Below the pieces are notes generated by a model. It saw only the letters and a program-made list of their open reading frames with translations. It was not told the DNA's origin and did not search any database. From Ligilactobacillus sp. WC1T17 (GTDB lineage Bacteria > Bacillota > Bacilli > Lactobacillales > Lactobacillaceae): 64,000 nucleotides of DNA. Positions 16,054 to 24,822 of the stretch are shown in pieces. Every line of letters starts with the position of its first letter. Within the stretch, counting starts at the first letter, position 1. A program made the position numbers and the translations under genes. Where the stretch lies: the NCBI GenBank assembly GCA_900110005.1, contig FOCC01000009.1, positions 24,785 to 88,784 on the forward strand, written 5' to 3'.

Positions 16054-17484
16054 ATGTATAAGCTACCAGAAGATTTTTACTTTGGCGGAGCTACGGCTGC
16101 TTATCAATGCGAAGGAGCTACGACCGAAGACGGTAAAGGTGAAGTGATTTGGGATAAATATCTGCGGGAAAAAGGTGAATTAAATCCTGATCCAGCAAGT
16201 GATTTTTATCATAAGTATCCGCAAGATTTGGAACTTTGTCATGAATTCGGCATTAACGCCATCCGGGTTTCCATTTCTTGGGCCCGCATTTTCCCTGAAG
16301 GCTATGGTAAAGTGGAAAAACGTGGGGTTGAATACTACCATAAATTGTTCCAGAAGTGTCATGAAGAAGGGGTTGAACCTTTTGTTACCCTGCACCACTT
16401 CGATACACCGCAAGTTATGCAGGATGAAGGCGGCTGGTTATCACAAGCGATGTTAGATCACTTTGTTGATTATGCTAAATTCTGTTTTGATGAATTCGGT
16501 TCAGAAGTTAAATATTGGATTACGATTAACGAACCAACATCAATGTCATCTCAACAATACATTGGCGGAACCTTCCCTCCTGGCATTAAATATGACTTTA
16601 ATAAATGTTTCCAAGCTGAATATAATATGAACTTGGTTCATGCCCGCATTGTTGAATTATTCAAACAAGGCGGCTATCAAGGCCAAATCGGGGTTGTTCA
16701 TGCTTTGCAAACAGTCTATCCAATGACTGACAGTCAGGCTGACAAGCACGCTGCTGATTTGCAGGATGCCTTAGATAATACCTTCTATCTTGATGGTACT
16801 GTACGTGGGAAGTATACGCCTGAAGTTTTGAGCTTGGTGCAAGAAATCATTGAAGCTAACGGGCAAAAGATGATTGAAGTCAAGCCTGAAGATGAAGCCT
16901 TGCTGGCTAAAGCTGCCAAGGATATGGATTTTGTCGGGGTTAACTACTACTTCAGCAAATTCATGCGCGGGTATCAAGGCAAATCCGAAATTATCCACAA
17001 TGGTACAGGTGAAAAAGGTTCATCAGTCAGCCGCATGCAGGGGGTCGGCGAACAGGTTAACCGCACGGATATTCCAGCTACTGATTGGGATTGGCCTATT
17101 TATCCAAAAGGCTTATATGATCAATTAACCCGTTTGAAAGACCGTTTCGGCTGGGATAAGGATGTTTATATCACTGAAAATGGTATGGGCTGCAAGGATA
17201 AGTTTTTAGCTGACAAGAAGACAGTTGAAGATGATGAACGCATTGATTATATTAAAAAGCACCTATTGGCAATGGCTAAGGCTATGGCAGACGGTGTAAA
17301 GGTCAAAGGTTACTTTGTTTGGTCTTTGCAGGATATGTTCTCTTGGACTAACGGTTATACCAAACGTTATGGTCTCTTTTATGTCGATTTTGAAACGCAA
17401 GAGCGTTATCCAAAGAAGAGTGCCTATTGGTATAAAAAGATTAGTGAAACAAAAGAAATTGGCGAACTTGAGACAGTTCAATAA
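16054..17484 (+). CDS. lacG: 6-phospho-beta-galactosidase (GH1)
   Basis: A 476-residue GH1 enzyme close to lactococcal LacG. It cleaves lactose-6-phosphate to galactose-6-phosphate and glucose. N-terminal FYFGGATAAYQCEGAT is typical; the acid/base Glu is in TINEPT (near residue 160) and the nucleophile Glu is in ITENGMG (near 375). The KGYFVWSLQDMFSW and KRYGLFYVDFETQERYPKKSA segments are diagnostic of the phospho-galactosidase branch, where Lys and Tyr bind phosphate. It is the last gene of the lacFEG operon and is followed by a terminator. Confidence 0.94.
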   Translation: MYKLPEDFYFGGATAAYQCEGATTEDGKGEVIWDKYLREKGELNPDPASDFYHKYPQDLELCHEFGINAIRVSISWARIFPEGYGKVEKRGVEYYHKLFQKCHEEGVEPFVTLHHFDTPQVMQDEGGWLSQAMLDHFVDYAKFCFDEFGSEVKYWITINEPTSMSSQQYIGGTFPPGIKYDFNKCFQAEYNMNLVHARIVELFKQGGYQGQIGVVHALQTVYPMTDSQADKHAADLQDALDNTFYLDGTVRGKYTPEVLSLVQEIIEANGQKMIEVKPEDEALLAKAAKDMDFVGVNYYFSKFMRGYQGKSEIIHNGTGEKGSSVSRMQGVGEQVNRTDIPATDWDWPIYPKGLYDQLTRLKDRFGWDKDVYITENGMGCKDKFLADKKTVEDDERIDYIKKHLLAMAKAMADGVKVKGYFVWSLQDMFSWTNGYTKRYGLFYVDFETQERYPKKSAYWYKKISETKEIGELETVQ

Positions 17485-17489
17485 TTAAT

Positions 17490-17518
17490 AAAGGGGCTGT
17501 TAAGCCTCTTTATTTTTG
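17490..17518 (+). terminator. Terminator after lacG
   Basis: AGGGGCT / AGCCTCT stem with GTTA loop and a T-rich tail. Confidence 0.65.
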
Positions 17519-17555
17519 CCTAAAATGAGGAAATTTTAAATAAGGGTGGATGAAA

Positions 17556-19502
17556 ATGTTAGGTAAAAAAGGTTTATTGCTGGGAATCTTAGCCTTGGGC
17601 CTCGGGACGCTGGGTTTTGGAAAAACAGCTTGGGCTGATGCACAAACGGCAAATCAAGATTTATCGCAGACAGTAAGAGTGGATAAAGTGGATAATTTGT
17701 CCAGTGACTTTGTGATGGGAGCCGATGTTTCGACGATGCTGGCAGAAGAACAAAGCGGCGTCAAGTATTATGATCTTGATGGCAGTCAAAAAGACTTATT
17801 AGCGATTTTAAAAGCTCATGGCATAAATACGATTCGGGTTAGAATTTGGAATAACCCTTATGACGCAGCCGGTCACGGCTACGGAGCCGGCAATTGCACC
17901 ATCAAAACAGCCTTAGAAATTGGAAAAAGAGCGACACAATTGGGGTTGAAAGTGCAGCCGGACTTTCATTATTCTGATTTTTGGGCTGATCCTGGCCGGC
18001 AAGTAGCACCTAAAGCTTGGCAAAATCACACTTTAGCCCAAAAAGTTGATGATGTATATGCTTTTACTAAAGATTGTTTAACCCAACTCAAAGAAGCTGG
18101 TGTGAATGTTTCAATTGTACAAATTGGCAATGAAACCAACAATGCATTGGCCGGCGTTAATGGCGATGACCGCTTCTCATTGTTAAATGCCGGCTGCAAG
18201 GCGGCTAGAGAAGTTGATCCTAAAGCTTTAGTTGCGGTACACTTCACTGATCCGGCCACAAGAGCTTTAGAATTTGCCCAAAAGCTGAAAGAATATCGAG
18301 TTGACTATGATGTTTACGCCACCAGCTATTATCCTTGCTGGCATGGCAGCATGACCAAGTTGACAGAGGTTTTAAAAACCATCGCCAATGATTATGACAA
18401 GCAGGTGATGGTAACGGAAACGGCTTATCTTTTTACCTTAGATGAAGGCGATGATGATGCCGGGCATGCTAATTCAGTCTCTAAACTAAGCGACCTTTTG
18501 GCGGATGGAGCCTATTATCCTGCTACGGTACAGGGGCAAACGCATGCTATTCGTGACGTCATAAGTGCAGTTAGTCAAGTTGGTGCTAAAGGCTTGGGGG
18601 TCAGCTACTGGGAACCGGCTTGGATTCCGGTGTCTAATCAAGGACGGACAGCCAACAATGCTTTATGGGAAAAGTACGGTTCTGGCTGGGCCAGCTCCAG
18701 TGTCATTGGATATGATCCTAATGTGACCGCTGCAAATTACGGCGGGTCGCAATGGGAAAATGAAGCACTCTTTGATTATCAAGGACATGCTTTAGCTTCA
18801 ATTAATGTCTTTAAAGATGTTTATACCGGTAAGAATACTGATTTAGCTGAGCCAATGCTGCCAAAGCCGGAAGTAAAAAAAGATATTGACAGCCTGCTGA
18901 CTGATCCAAGTTTTGAACAAGAAGACAAGGCATCTAGCTGGGTGTTGGATAATGATGCTATCAGCTTGCAAGACGATGCCAATAATGCTAAAACCGGCAG
19001 CCATATTGCTTCGTTTGGGGCCGGCAGTGACTTTAAGACTGGTCTTTCACAGACGGTAACGCTTCTTCCTGGTAAATATCAGCTGACGATGCAGGCTCAA
19101 GGTGGTACTATGACAAATGGCAGCAGTTTGACTTTGTATGCCGTTGTGGATGGACAAGAAATTTCAAGCCAGCTTCCTAGTTTGACTGTTTGGAAAGACT
19201 GGAAAGAAGGAAAGCTGCAGTTTACCGTGACTAAGGAAGCACCGGTTAAAATCGGGGTCAAAATTATTGGTAATAGCGGTATGTGGGGCAAATTAGACGA
19301 TTTTTGCCTGCAAAAGACGAATGAACTGAATCCTAAGGAAGTTAAAGCCATCAAAAAAGCCCAACGTCAAAGCGTAAAAAAAGCGCGAAAAGAGGCCAAG
19401 GCGAAACAAAAAGCGCAAAGAAAGGCTGAAAAGCAAGCCCAAAAACAGGCTAAGGCAAAGCGTAAGGCCCAAAAACAAGCCGAAAATAAAAACCAGTTAT
19501 AA
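17556..19502 (+). CDS. Secreted endo-beta-1,4-galactanase (GH53) with basic C-terminal tail
   Basis: A 648-residue secreted GH53 arabinogalactan endo-1,4-beta-galactosidase. Residues 1-28 are a signal peptide ending AWA-DA. The catalytic barrel (about 40-435) has GADVST, the acid/base Glu in VQIGNETNNAL and the nucleophile in VMVTETAYLF. A beta-sandwich module (about 445-590) resembles carbohydrate-binding domains seen on GH53 enzymes. The last 55 residues are a Lys/Ala/Gln/Arg repeat tail with no sorting motif, which may hold the enzyme to anionic wall polymers. The second ATG (17556) has better spacing from AAGGG than the first (17550). It precedes a second GH53 gene by 15 bases. Confidence 0.92.
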   Translation: MLGKKGLLLGILALGLGTLGFGKTAWADAQTANQDLSQTVRVDKVDNLSSDFVMGADVSTMLAEEQSGVKYYDLDGSQKDLLAILKAHGINTIRVRIWNNPYDAAGHGYGAGNCTIKTALEIGKRATQLGLKVQPDFHYSDFWADPGRQVAPKAWQNHTLAQKVDDVYAFTKDCLTQLKEAGVNVSIVQIGNETNNALAGVNGDDRFSLLNAGCKAAREVDPKALVAVHFTDPATRALEFAQKLKEYRVDYDVYATSYYPCWHGSMTKLTEVLKTIANDYDKQVMVTETAYLFTLDEGDDDAGHANSVSKLSDLLADGAYYPATVQGQTHAIRDVISAVSQVGAKGLGVSYWEPAWIPVSNQGRTANNALWEKYGSGWASSSVIGYDPNVTAANYGGSQWENEALFDYQGHALASINVFKDVYTGKNTDLAEPMLPKPEVKKDIDSLLTDPSFEQEDKASSWVLDNDAISLQDDANNAKTGSHIASFGAGSDFKTGLSQTVTLLPGKYQLTMQAQGGTMTNGSSLTLYAVVDGQEISSQLPSLTVWKDWKEGKLQFTVTKEAPVKIGVKIIGNSGMWGKLDDFCLQKTNELNPKEVKAIKKAQRQSVKKARKEAKAKQKAQRKAEKQAQKQAKAKRKAQKQAENKNQL

Positions 19503-19517
19503 AGAAGGGTGTCTGAG

Positions 19518-20789
19518 ATGAAGCTTAAAAAATTTTGTTGTGGCATTTTATTGGGCTTAAGTACGCTTCTGTTGGCTGGCCAGGTGTCAGCCAATACTTC
19601 AGGGGTTCAAAAAATAACGAATCTGGCTAATGATTTTATTACCGGAGCGGATTTATCTTCTGCGCAAGCGTTAAATAAAGCAGGGGTAGCTTATTATGAT
19701 TTGAATCACAAAAAAGCTGATTTGTTGACGGTGATGAAACAAGCCGGTGTTAACTATGTCCGCTTACGGATATGGAATAACCCCTATCAAAGCCAAGCTC
19801 CATACTTGGGGTATGGCGGCGGAAATACAGACTTGAATAATGCTGAAATTTTAGGCAGAAAAGCTAGCCAACTTGGCATGAAAGTTCTAATTGACCTGCA
19901 GTATTCAGATTTTTGGTGCGATCCGGCCAAGCAATATCCGCCGAAAGCCTGGAAAAATTACACTTTAGAACAAAAGAAGATAGCTGTATACGGTTATACT
20001 AAATGGACTTTGCAAGAGCTGCTTAAAGCGGGTGTTAACGTAGGCATGGTGCAAATCGGTAATGAAACCAATGGTTCCATGTGTGGTGTTGGCGGTTTAT
20101 ATGGTGGAAAATATGACCTGTCTGATGGGGTAGCCGCGTTAATTCAAGCGGGCTGCTATGCGGTTGATGACGTTAATCGGCAAAATAAGCAAAAAATTTT
20201 AAAGGCCGTTCATTTTACTGACTTAAATACCAATGGATACTGGTATGCGCAATGCTTAGCCAAGCAGAAAGTTGATTATGATGTCTTTGCCACATCATAT
20301 TATCCAATGTGGCATGGCACGGCAGCACAATTGACAGCTAGTTTAAGTAAGATTGCTAACACTTTCCATAAAAAAGTGATGGTAGCCGAAACAGCAGCGC
20401 CATATACCCTGAAATCTTTTGATGAGACTCCTAATACAGTTTCACAAGCAAATATCGTTAATAAACAGTATGCTGTCAGTGTTTCAGGTCAAGCGCAAGC
20501 CTTGCGCGACGTTTTTTTTGCTGTCAACCGTGTTAATCAAACGGTTAAAGGAGCAGGCTTAGGCGCCTTTTATTGGGAGCCTGGCTGGATTTGCAGTCCT
20601 AAAAATACTTGGAAAACATCAGGAAGCGGCTGGGCTAGTCAAGCTTCAGCCAGTTATGAAAAGGATATTTTAGGATATAGCAAGTATTTTTCACAGGTTG
20701 ATTGCGGATCTTCTTGGGAAAATATGGCTTTATTTGATAATAGCGGTCAGGCTTTGAAGTCGTTAGCTGTTTTTAAAGATATTAGATAA
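19518..20789 (+). CDS. Secreted endo-beta-1,4-galactanase (GH53), short form
   Basis: A 423-residue secreted GH53 enzyme with signal peptide (1-25, ends VSA-NT) and only the catalytic barrel. GADLSSAQAL, the acid/base Glu in VQIGNETNGSM and the nucleophile in VMVAETAAPY are in the same order as in the upstream paralogue. It lacks the binding module and basic tail, so it is probably freely released. Tandem arrangement and shared motifs suggest duplication followed by divergence, giving one wall-held and one diffusing galactanase. The start ATG follows AAGAAGGG by eight bases. A strong terminator follows. Confidence 0.92.
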   Translation: MKLKKFCCGILLGLSTLLLAGQVSANTSGVQKITNLANDFITGADLSSAQALNKAGVAYYDLNHKKADLLTVMKQAGVNYVRLRIWNNPYQSQAPYLGYGGGNTDLNNAEILGRKASQLGMKVLIDLQYSDFWCDPAKQYPPKAWKNYTLEQKKIAVYGYTKWTLQELLKAGVNVGMVQIGNETNGSMCGVGGLYGGKYDLSDGVAALIQAGCYAVDDVNRQNKQKILKAVHFTDLNTNGYWYAQCLAKQKVDYDVFATSYYPMWHGTAAQLTASLSKIANTFHKKVMVAETAAPYTLKSFDETPNTVSQANIVNKQYAVSVSGQAQALRDVFFAVNRVNQTVKGAGLGAFYWEPGWICSPKNTWKTSGSGWASQASASYEKDILGYSKYFSQVDCGSSWENMALFDNSGQALKSLAVFKDIR

Positions 20790-20792
20790 AGT

Positions 20793-20822
20793 AAAAGGCA
20801 TGTCAGTTGGCATGCCTTTTAC
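20793..20822 (+). terminator. Terminator after the galactanase pair
   Basis: Ten-bp perfect stem AAAAGGCATG / CATGCCTTTT. Confidence 0.85.
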
Positions 20823-20862
20823 TTTTGTTTTACAATGAAGAAAATAAAAGCAGGAGGGCAAG

Positions 20863-21618
20863 ATGTTTATTTATTTTTTAGCAGCACCATTGCTGACGTA
20901 TAGTTGGCTGCTGATTTTGGCAGCGACCATTCCCGCAATTATCCTAATGGTCAAAGTGTATCAATCCGACCGGTTAGAGCCTGAAAGTCCGGCTTTATTG
21001 TGGAAAATGATTACAGGCGGCTTTTTAGCTGCGATTGTTGCGGGGCTGATTGAAGCAGCGACAACAGGCATTTTGAGTCAATTTATGCCGTCAACGAGCT
21101 TGGCATATAAGCTTATTTTGTATTTTGGCATTGTGGCTTTCAGCGAAGAAGGTATGAAGTATTATTTCTTACAAAAGAGGTCATGGTATTCGCCAGAATT
21201 TAACTGTCAATATGATGGTGTGGTTTATGCTGTTTTTGTGGCTTTAGGATTTGCTTTGTTTGAAAATATTTCCTATGTCTTTTCCTACGGCTTTTCGACA
21301 GCTTTAATCAGAGCAGTGACGGCAATTCCGGGACATGCTGCCTTTGGCGTTTTTATGGGTGTCTTTTATGGACAAGCACGGGGACATTCTTATTTGGGCA
21401 ACACCATTAAAACGAAAAGCTATCAAGTCTTAGCAGTCCTGATGCCGGCTCTGGTTCATGGCAGTTATGATTATGTGGCAACACTGGATTCGCTCAAAGG
21501 CCAATTGATTTTTCTAATCTTTATTGTGCTTTTATTTGCAGTAGCATTTAGATTAGTCAATGTTCTAGCAAAAAATGACCGCTACTTCAATATTGTCAGA
21601 CGCCGTATGCGACATTAA
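20863..21618 (+). CDS. PrsW-family intramembrane protease
   Basis: A 251-residue membrane protein with about seven helices and the PrsW signatures: SEEGMKYY (paired Glu) near residue 98, FENISYVFSYG near 140, GHAAFGVFMGVFYG near 158 and VHGSYDYVA near 197. PrsW is a glutamic-type intramembrane protease; in Bacillus it starts the release of an ECF sigma factor by cutting the anti-sigma RsiW. No sigma/anti-sigma pair is present here, so the target is unknown. The start follows GGAGGG. It is flanked by terminators on both sides and stands alone. Confidence 0.85.
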   Translation: MFIYFLAAPLLTYSWLLILAATIPAIILMVKVYQSDRLEPESPALLWKMITGGFLAAIVAGLIEAATTGILSQFMPSTSLAYKLILYFGIVAFSEEGMKYYFLQKRSWYSPEFNCQYDGVVYAVFVALGFALFENISYVFSYGFSTALIRAVTAIPGHAAFGVFMGVFYGQARGHSYLGNTIKTKSYQVLAVLMPALVHGSYDYVATLDSLKGQLIFLIFIVLLFAVAFRLVNVLAKNDRYFNIVRRRMRH

Positions 21619-21655
21619 AATAACCCCTAAGTTTATGGCTTAGGGGTTATTTTTA
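21619..21655. terminator. Bidirectional terminator
   Basis: AATAACCCCTAAG / CTTAGGGGTTATT stem between convergent genes. Confidence 0.88.
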
Positions 21656-22408
21656 AGCTTTTTTGATGGTAGTATAAGTTGAATAATGTTTTAAAGTATC
21701 CTCTTTTAGGCCGTCTGAAGTAATTACCTTATCGAAATTATAAAGGTTATAGTAGCGATAAAAATCGTTGCGGTTGAACTTGGTCTCATCCAGCAACAGA
21801 ATTTTTTCTTGAGCATTATTTAAGGCTTGGGCTTGGGTCTGACCTTCTTCAGCGTTAGCCGTCATTACGTCGGCATCATTGATGCCATTGGCACTGACGA
21901 AGGCTTTGGTGAATTTCAATTCTTTGAGCATTTGTTCTGCTAAACTGCCGATGAAAGCGCCTGATCGCTTCCGATAATTGCCGCCGATTAAGATAACTTC
22001 ACAGGAAGTATCTTTCCACCTTTCAAAAAGAGGCAGGCTGTTCGTCACAACCCGCAAATTGATTTGAGGATCAACGTAATGGACTAAGGGTTCAAGCGTT
22101 GTGCCGGGACCAAGGTAAATGGTGTCACCGTCTTTTAACTCTTGGGCAGCTGTTTTAGCAATTGCTTCTTTTAAAGCGTCGTTAACGACGATTTTCTCGC
22201 TGCGGGATAGTTCTTTTTTTTCGACGGTGGCGATTTTTTGAGCGCCGCCATGGATGCGGTGCAATTTTCCTGCCTTGGCGAGTTCGTCAAGATCGCGTCT
22301 GATGGTCATGTCAGAGACATTGAGGTCGCCTATTAAGTCGTTGACAGTGACGATTTCGTTGGTGTTAACCAACTGTAAAATATGCATTAGCCGTTCTTTT
22401 TTTAACAT
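21653..22408 (-). CDS. DeoR-family sugar regulator (LacR-like)
   Basis: A 251-residue DeoR-family repressor. The N-terminal winged helix (RLMHILQLVNTNEIVTVNDL, then DMTIRRDLDEL) is followed by the sugar-phosphate sensor domain with YLGPGTTLEPLV and the RSGAFIGSLAEQ segment. It is closely similar along its length to the LacR beside lacABCD at 37010-37768, so the split lac regulon has two paralogous repressors. The start ATG at 22408 follows AAGGAAG. It probably responds to tagatose-6-phosphate or a related intermediate; which promoters it controls is not visible. Confidence 0.87.
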   Translation of the reverse strand: MLKKERLMHILQLVNTNEIVTVNDLIGDLNVSDMTIRRDLDELAKAGKLHRIHGGAQKIATVEKKELSRSEKIVVNDALKEAIAKTAAQELKDGDTIYLGPGTTLEPLVHYVDPQINLRVVTNSLPLFERWKDTSCEVILIGGNYRKRSGAFIGSLAEQMLKELKFTKAFVSANGINDADVMTANAEEGQTQAQALNNAQEKILLLDETKFNRNDFYRYYNLYNFDKVITSDGLKEDTLKHYSTYTTIKKA

Positions 22409-22637
22409 GTTTACTTCCTTCATTTTCTAACATTTTATTTCAATATAACACAAAAGATGGGTGAAACCAAAAAAAACTGTGCTAGATATAGTAGGTGAAA
22501 GGCTGGAGGCCTTCAAGATATAGTGTCAAAAGATTTTTGCTCTATTTTTTTACTTTTTTTTACTTTGTTTACTACTATTTTAAAGGAAAAATGTGGTAAA
22601 ATATACTTATAAAATGAAAAAAGAAAGGTGGTAGGAA

Positions 22638-23651
22638 ATGGCAAACTTAAGTCAAATTGCTAAAAAAGCCGGCTGTTCGATTTCGACCGTTTCGCGGGTA
22701 CTAAATTATGATCCCACACTTTCGGTGACCGATAAGACGCGGCAAAAGATTTTCCGTATTGCAGATGATATGAATTATGCTTTGCCTAAGCATCGGACGA
22801 AAAAGGGCCAGAATATCGCCATTGTCCAATGGTATACCCAAGCACAGGAATTACGTGATGAATATTATCTCTCCATTCGTTTGGGGGTTGAAGAAGCAGC
22901 GCAGAAATATGGTTATAAAATCAAACACTACTTTAAAGATGAACCGTTAGAATCGATTAAGGATGCAGTTGGTGTGATTGCTATCGGACGGTATAGCCAG
23001 TTGGAAATTGAGCAGCTGGTTGAGCTTAACCCCATGATTGTTTTTGTTGGACAGGATACCTTGGAAAATAATCAATCATGTGTGGTAACGGATATGGTCA
23101 CACCAGTTGAAAAAGTTTTGACCTTCTTTTTGAATCATGGGTTGGACCGCATCGGCATTATTACCGGTAATGGTCGGACTAATGATAACCACGAAAAAAT
23201 TTACGATGAACGGTTAAAAACCTTCCGTGATTTCTTGCGGACCAAGAAGCTTTATACTCCCAAAAATGTTTTTTCGGGCAGTATTTCGCCTGAATCAGGT
23301 TACCAGCTGATTAATGAAGCTATTCAAAACCGGTCTTTGGATGATTTCCCCAATGCTTTTTTTGTATCGAGCGATACGATGGCTGTAGGGGTTTTGCGGG
23401 CTTTAAATGAAAATCATCTGCGAGTGCCTGAAGACGTCAATGTAATTAGCTTCAACGATTCGGCCAACGCTAAATTTACGATGCCTGCTTTAAGCTCCAT
23501 CCGGGTCCATACGAAACAAATGGGTTCCAGAGGTGTTTTAGCTTTACGAGAATTGATTGAAAATAAGGTTCAATATGCACCGGAAAAAATTGTGATTGGA
23601 ACTAAGTTGATTTTTAGAGAAAGCAGCTTTTCACCTACAAAAGAAGACTAA
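22638..23651 (+). CDS. LacI/GalR-family transcription regulator
   Basis: A 337-residue LacI-family repressor. The HTH and hinge cover NLSQIAKKAGCSISTVSRVLN (1-25), and the periplasmic-binding-like effector domain follows with GRTNDNHEKIYDERLKTF and FVSSDTMAVGVLRAL. It is divergent from the DeoR regulator and close to the galactanase and lac genes, so galactoside control is likely. The 214-bp gap upstream has very AT-rich sequence, two AGATATAGT repeats 30 bp apart around an AAGGC / GCCTT hairpin, and a TATACT-like minus 10. The effector sugar is unknown. Confidence 0.88.
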   Translation: MANLSQIAKKAGCSISTVSRVLNYDPTLSVTDKTRQKIFRIADDMNYALPKHRTKKGQNIAIVQWYTQAQELRDEYYLSIRLGVEEAAQKYGYKIKHYFKDEPLESIKDAVGVIAIGRYSQLEIEQLVELNPMIVFVGQDTLENNQSCVVTDMVTPVEKVLTFFLNHGLDRIGIITGNGRTNDNHEKIYDERLKTFRDFLRTKKLYTPKNVFSGSISPESGYQLINEAIQNRSLDDFPNAFFVSSDTMAVGVLRALNENHLRVPEDVNVISFNDSANAKFTMPALSSIRVHTKQMGSRGVLALRELIENKVQYAPEKIVIGTKLIFRESSFSPTKED

Positions 23652-23681
23652 AAAAGACATCCTGAAAGGATGTCTTTTTTA
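23650..23681. terminator. Bidirectional terminator
   Basis: AAAAAAGACATCCT / AGGATGTCTTTTTT stem between convergent genes. Confidence 0.88.
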
Positions 23682-23692
23682 GTCTTGAACGA

Positions 23693-24541
23693 TTATGAAT
23701 GAGTAACACGGTAGCTTTCCTGCAAAAGTCCGTCAAAAAAGTGCTGTAAAGAAATTTGTCCTCGTTCAATTTCGATGCCGTTTTGGTGCTGAATTTCAGC
23801 GTGGATATTTTGATAACCAAACAAGTTGTTGGCGTAATCTAGTAGCATTTCATTATCAGGATAATCGATGCACATGGTTGCTAAATTAGTAATGCCAACA
23901 TAAATTGTCCGGCGAATCCGCTGATACATGTTTTTCTTTTCGTTGGCATCAATTTCCAAATCTTTTTCTAAATTAAGCTGGTCAAAGGTTTGGTCTTTGT
24001 CGACCATAATATTGTTGATTTTAACAATCGAATCGTAGCCCTTTTCAGAAGCAATGCCTAAGAAACGCAGTGTATCGGCCACGTGGTCGGTTTGCTTGCG
24101 GTGAGTGGTTTGCTGCTGATCATAGGGATTGCTCAAGTTATCAGATAATTCATTGATGACCCGCATGTTGCTTAAAAGTTTCAGCTGGGTGCTGATAATT
24201 TTAGAAATATGGTATATTTCCAGCGGATTAAGCTGTTGAATCAAAAAATCACAGCCGTTTTTATAAGCTGCTTCAAGTAAAGGTGCCTTAGGTGTGTTGG
24301 CTGACATAATAATTCGCGGGGTGATATTAGCATCTTTGAGCTTTTTTAGTAATTCAAGCCCATCGAAAGGACTTAAGTCATAGTCAACAATTAAAATGTC
24401 GACTTTAATCTGTCTTAAATCATCAAAGGTGCGTTGAGCGTCAGTTGATTCGCCCACCACAACATTTTCAAAGCTGCGTTCTAAAGCTTCTCTAATCAGA
24501 GAAATTTTATCTAAGTTTTTATTGGTGATATAAAATTTCAT
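23693..24541 (-). CDS. Orphan response regulator with YcbB/GlnL-type output domain
   Basis: A 282-residue protein with an N-terminal receiver domain (about 1-115; phospho-acceptor Asp in ILIVDYDLSPFDG) and a C-terminal domain of the YcbB family (about 150-282: ADTLRFLGIASEKGYDSIVKINNIM, then MYQRIRRTIYVGITNLA). The Bacillus member GlnL controls glutamine use with a partner kinase. No histidine kinase is next to this gene. It is divergent from the arginine deiminase operon, so control of amino-acid use is a reasonable guess. No strong ribosome site is seen before the ATG. Confidence 0.8.
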   Translation of the reverse strand: MKFYITNKNLDKISLIREALERSFENVVVGESTDAQRTFDDLRQIKVDILIVDYDLSPFDGLELLKKLKDANITPRIIMSANTPKAPLLEAAYKNGCDFLIQQLNPLEIYHISKIISTQLKLLSNMRVINELSDNLSNPYDQQQTTHRKQTDHVADTLRFLGIASEKGYDSIVKINNIMVDKDQTFDQLNLEKDLEIDANEKKNMYQRIRRTIYVGITNLATMCIDYPDNEMLLDYANNLFGYQNIHAEIQHQNGIEIERGQISLQHFFDGLLQESYRVTHS

Positions 24542-24645
24542 TTTCTTATAGTTCTTTCACTTAAAATATTAAATTGAATTTTTTTGAATCCATATCTCTA
24601 TTATAACAACAGTTGCTAACATTTATAACAAAAACATGGTATTAA

Positions 24646-24659
24646 AGAAAGCGCTTTTT
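24646..24659 (+). promoter_or_regulatory. cre-like site upstream of arc operon
   Basis: AGAAAGCGCTTTTT, a near-symmetrical cre-like box about 90 bp upstream of the arc promoter. The ends deviate from consensus. Confidence 0.4.
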
Positions 24660-24736
24660 TAAAAGGCTTTCACGTTGCATTTATCAAAAATAATACAGTT
24701 TGCTCCAAATTTTCGCAAAAATATTCTTGAAACTTG

Positions 24737-24766
24737 TTGAAGTTTTTTGAAAACGCTTTATAGAAT
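24737..24766 (+). promoter_or_regulatory. Arc operon promoter with overlapping cre
   Basis: TTGAAG (24737-24742), 18-bp spacer, TAGAAT (24761-24766). A cre-like box TGAAAACGCTTTAT (24748-24761) fills the spacer, so CcpA binding would block RNA polymerase, as known for arc operons. Confidence 0.65.
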
Positions 24767-24822
24767 AATACCTGTAAAAACGAAATAAATAAAAACATAA
24801 AAACATTTTGGAGGTTTTAATT

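Noticed and set aside
24646..24659. ArgR box upstream of the arc operon
   Set aside because: The symmetrical sequence fits cre better and I found no convincing ARG-box pair.
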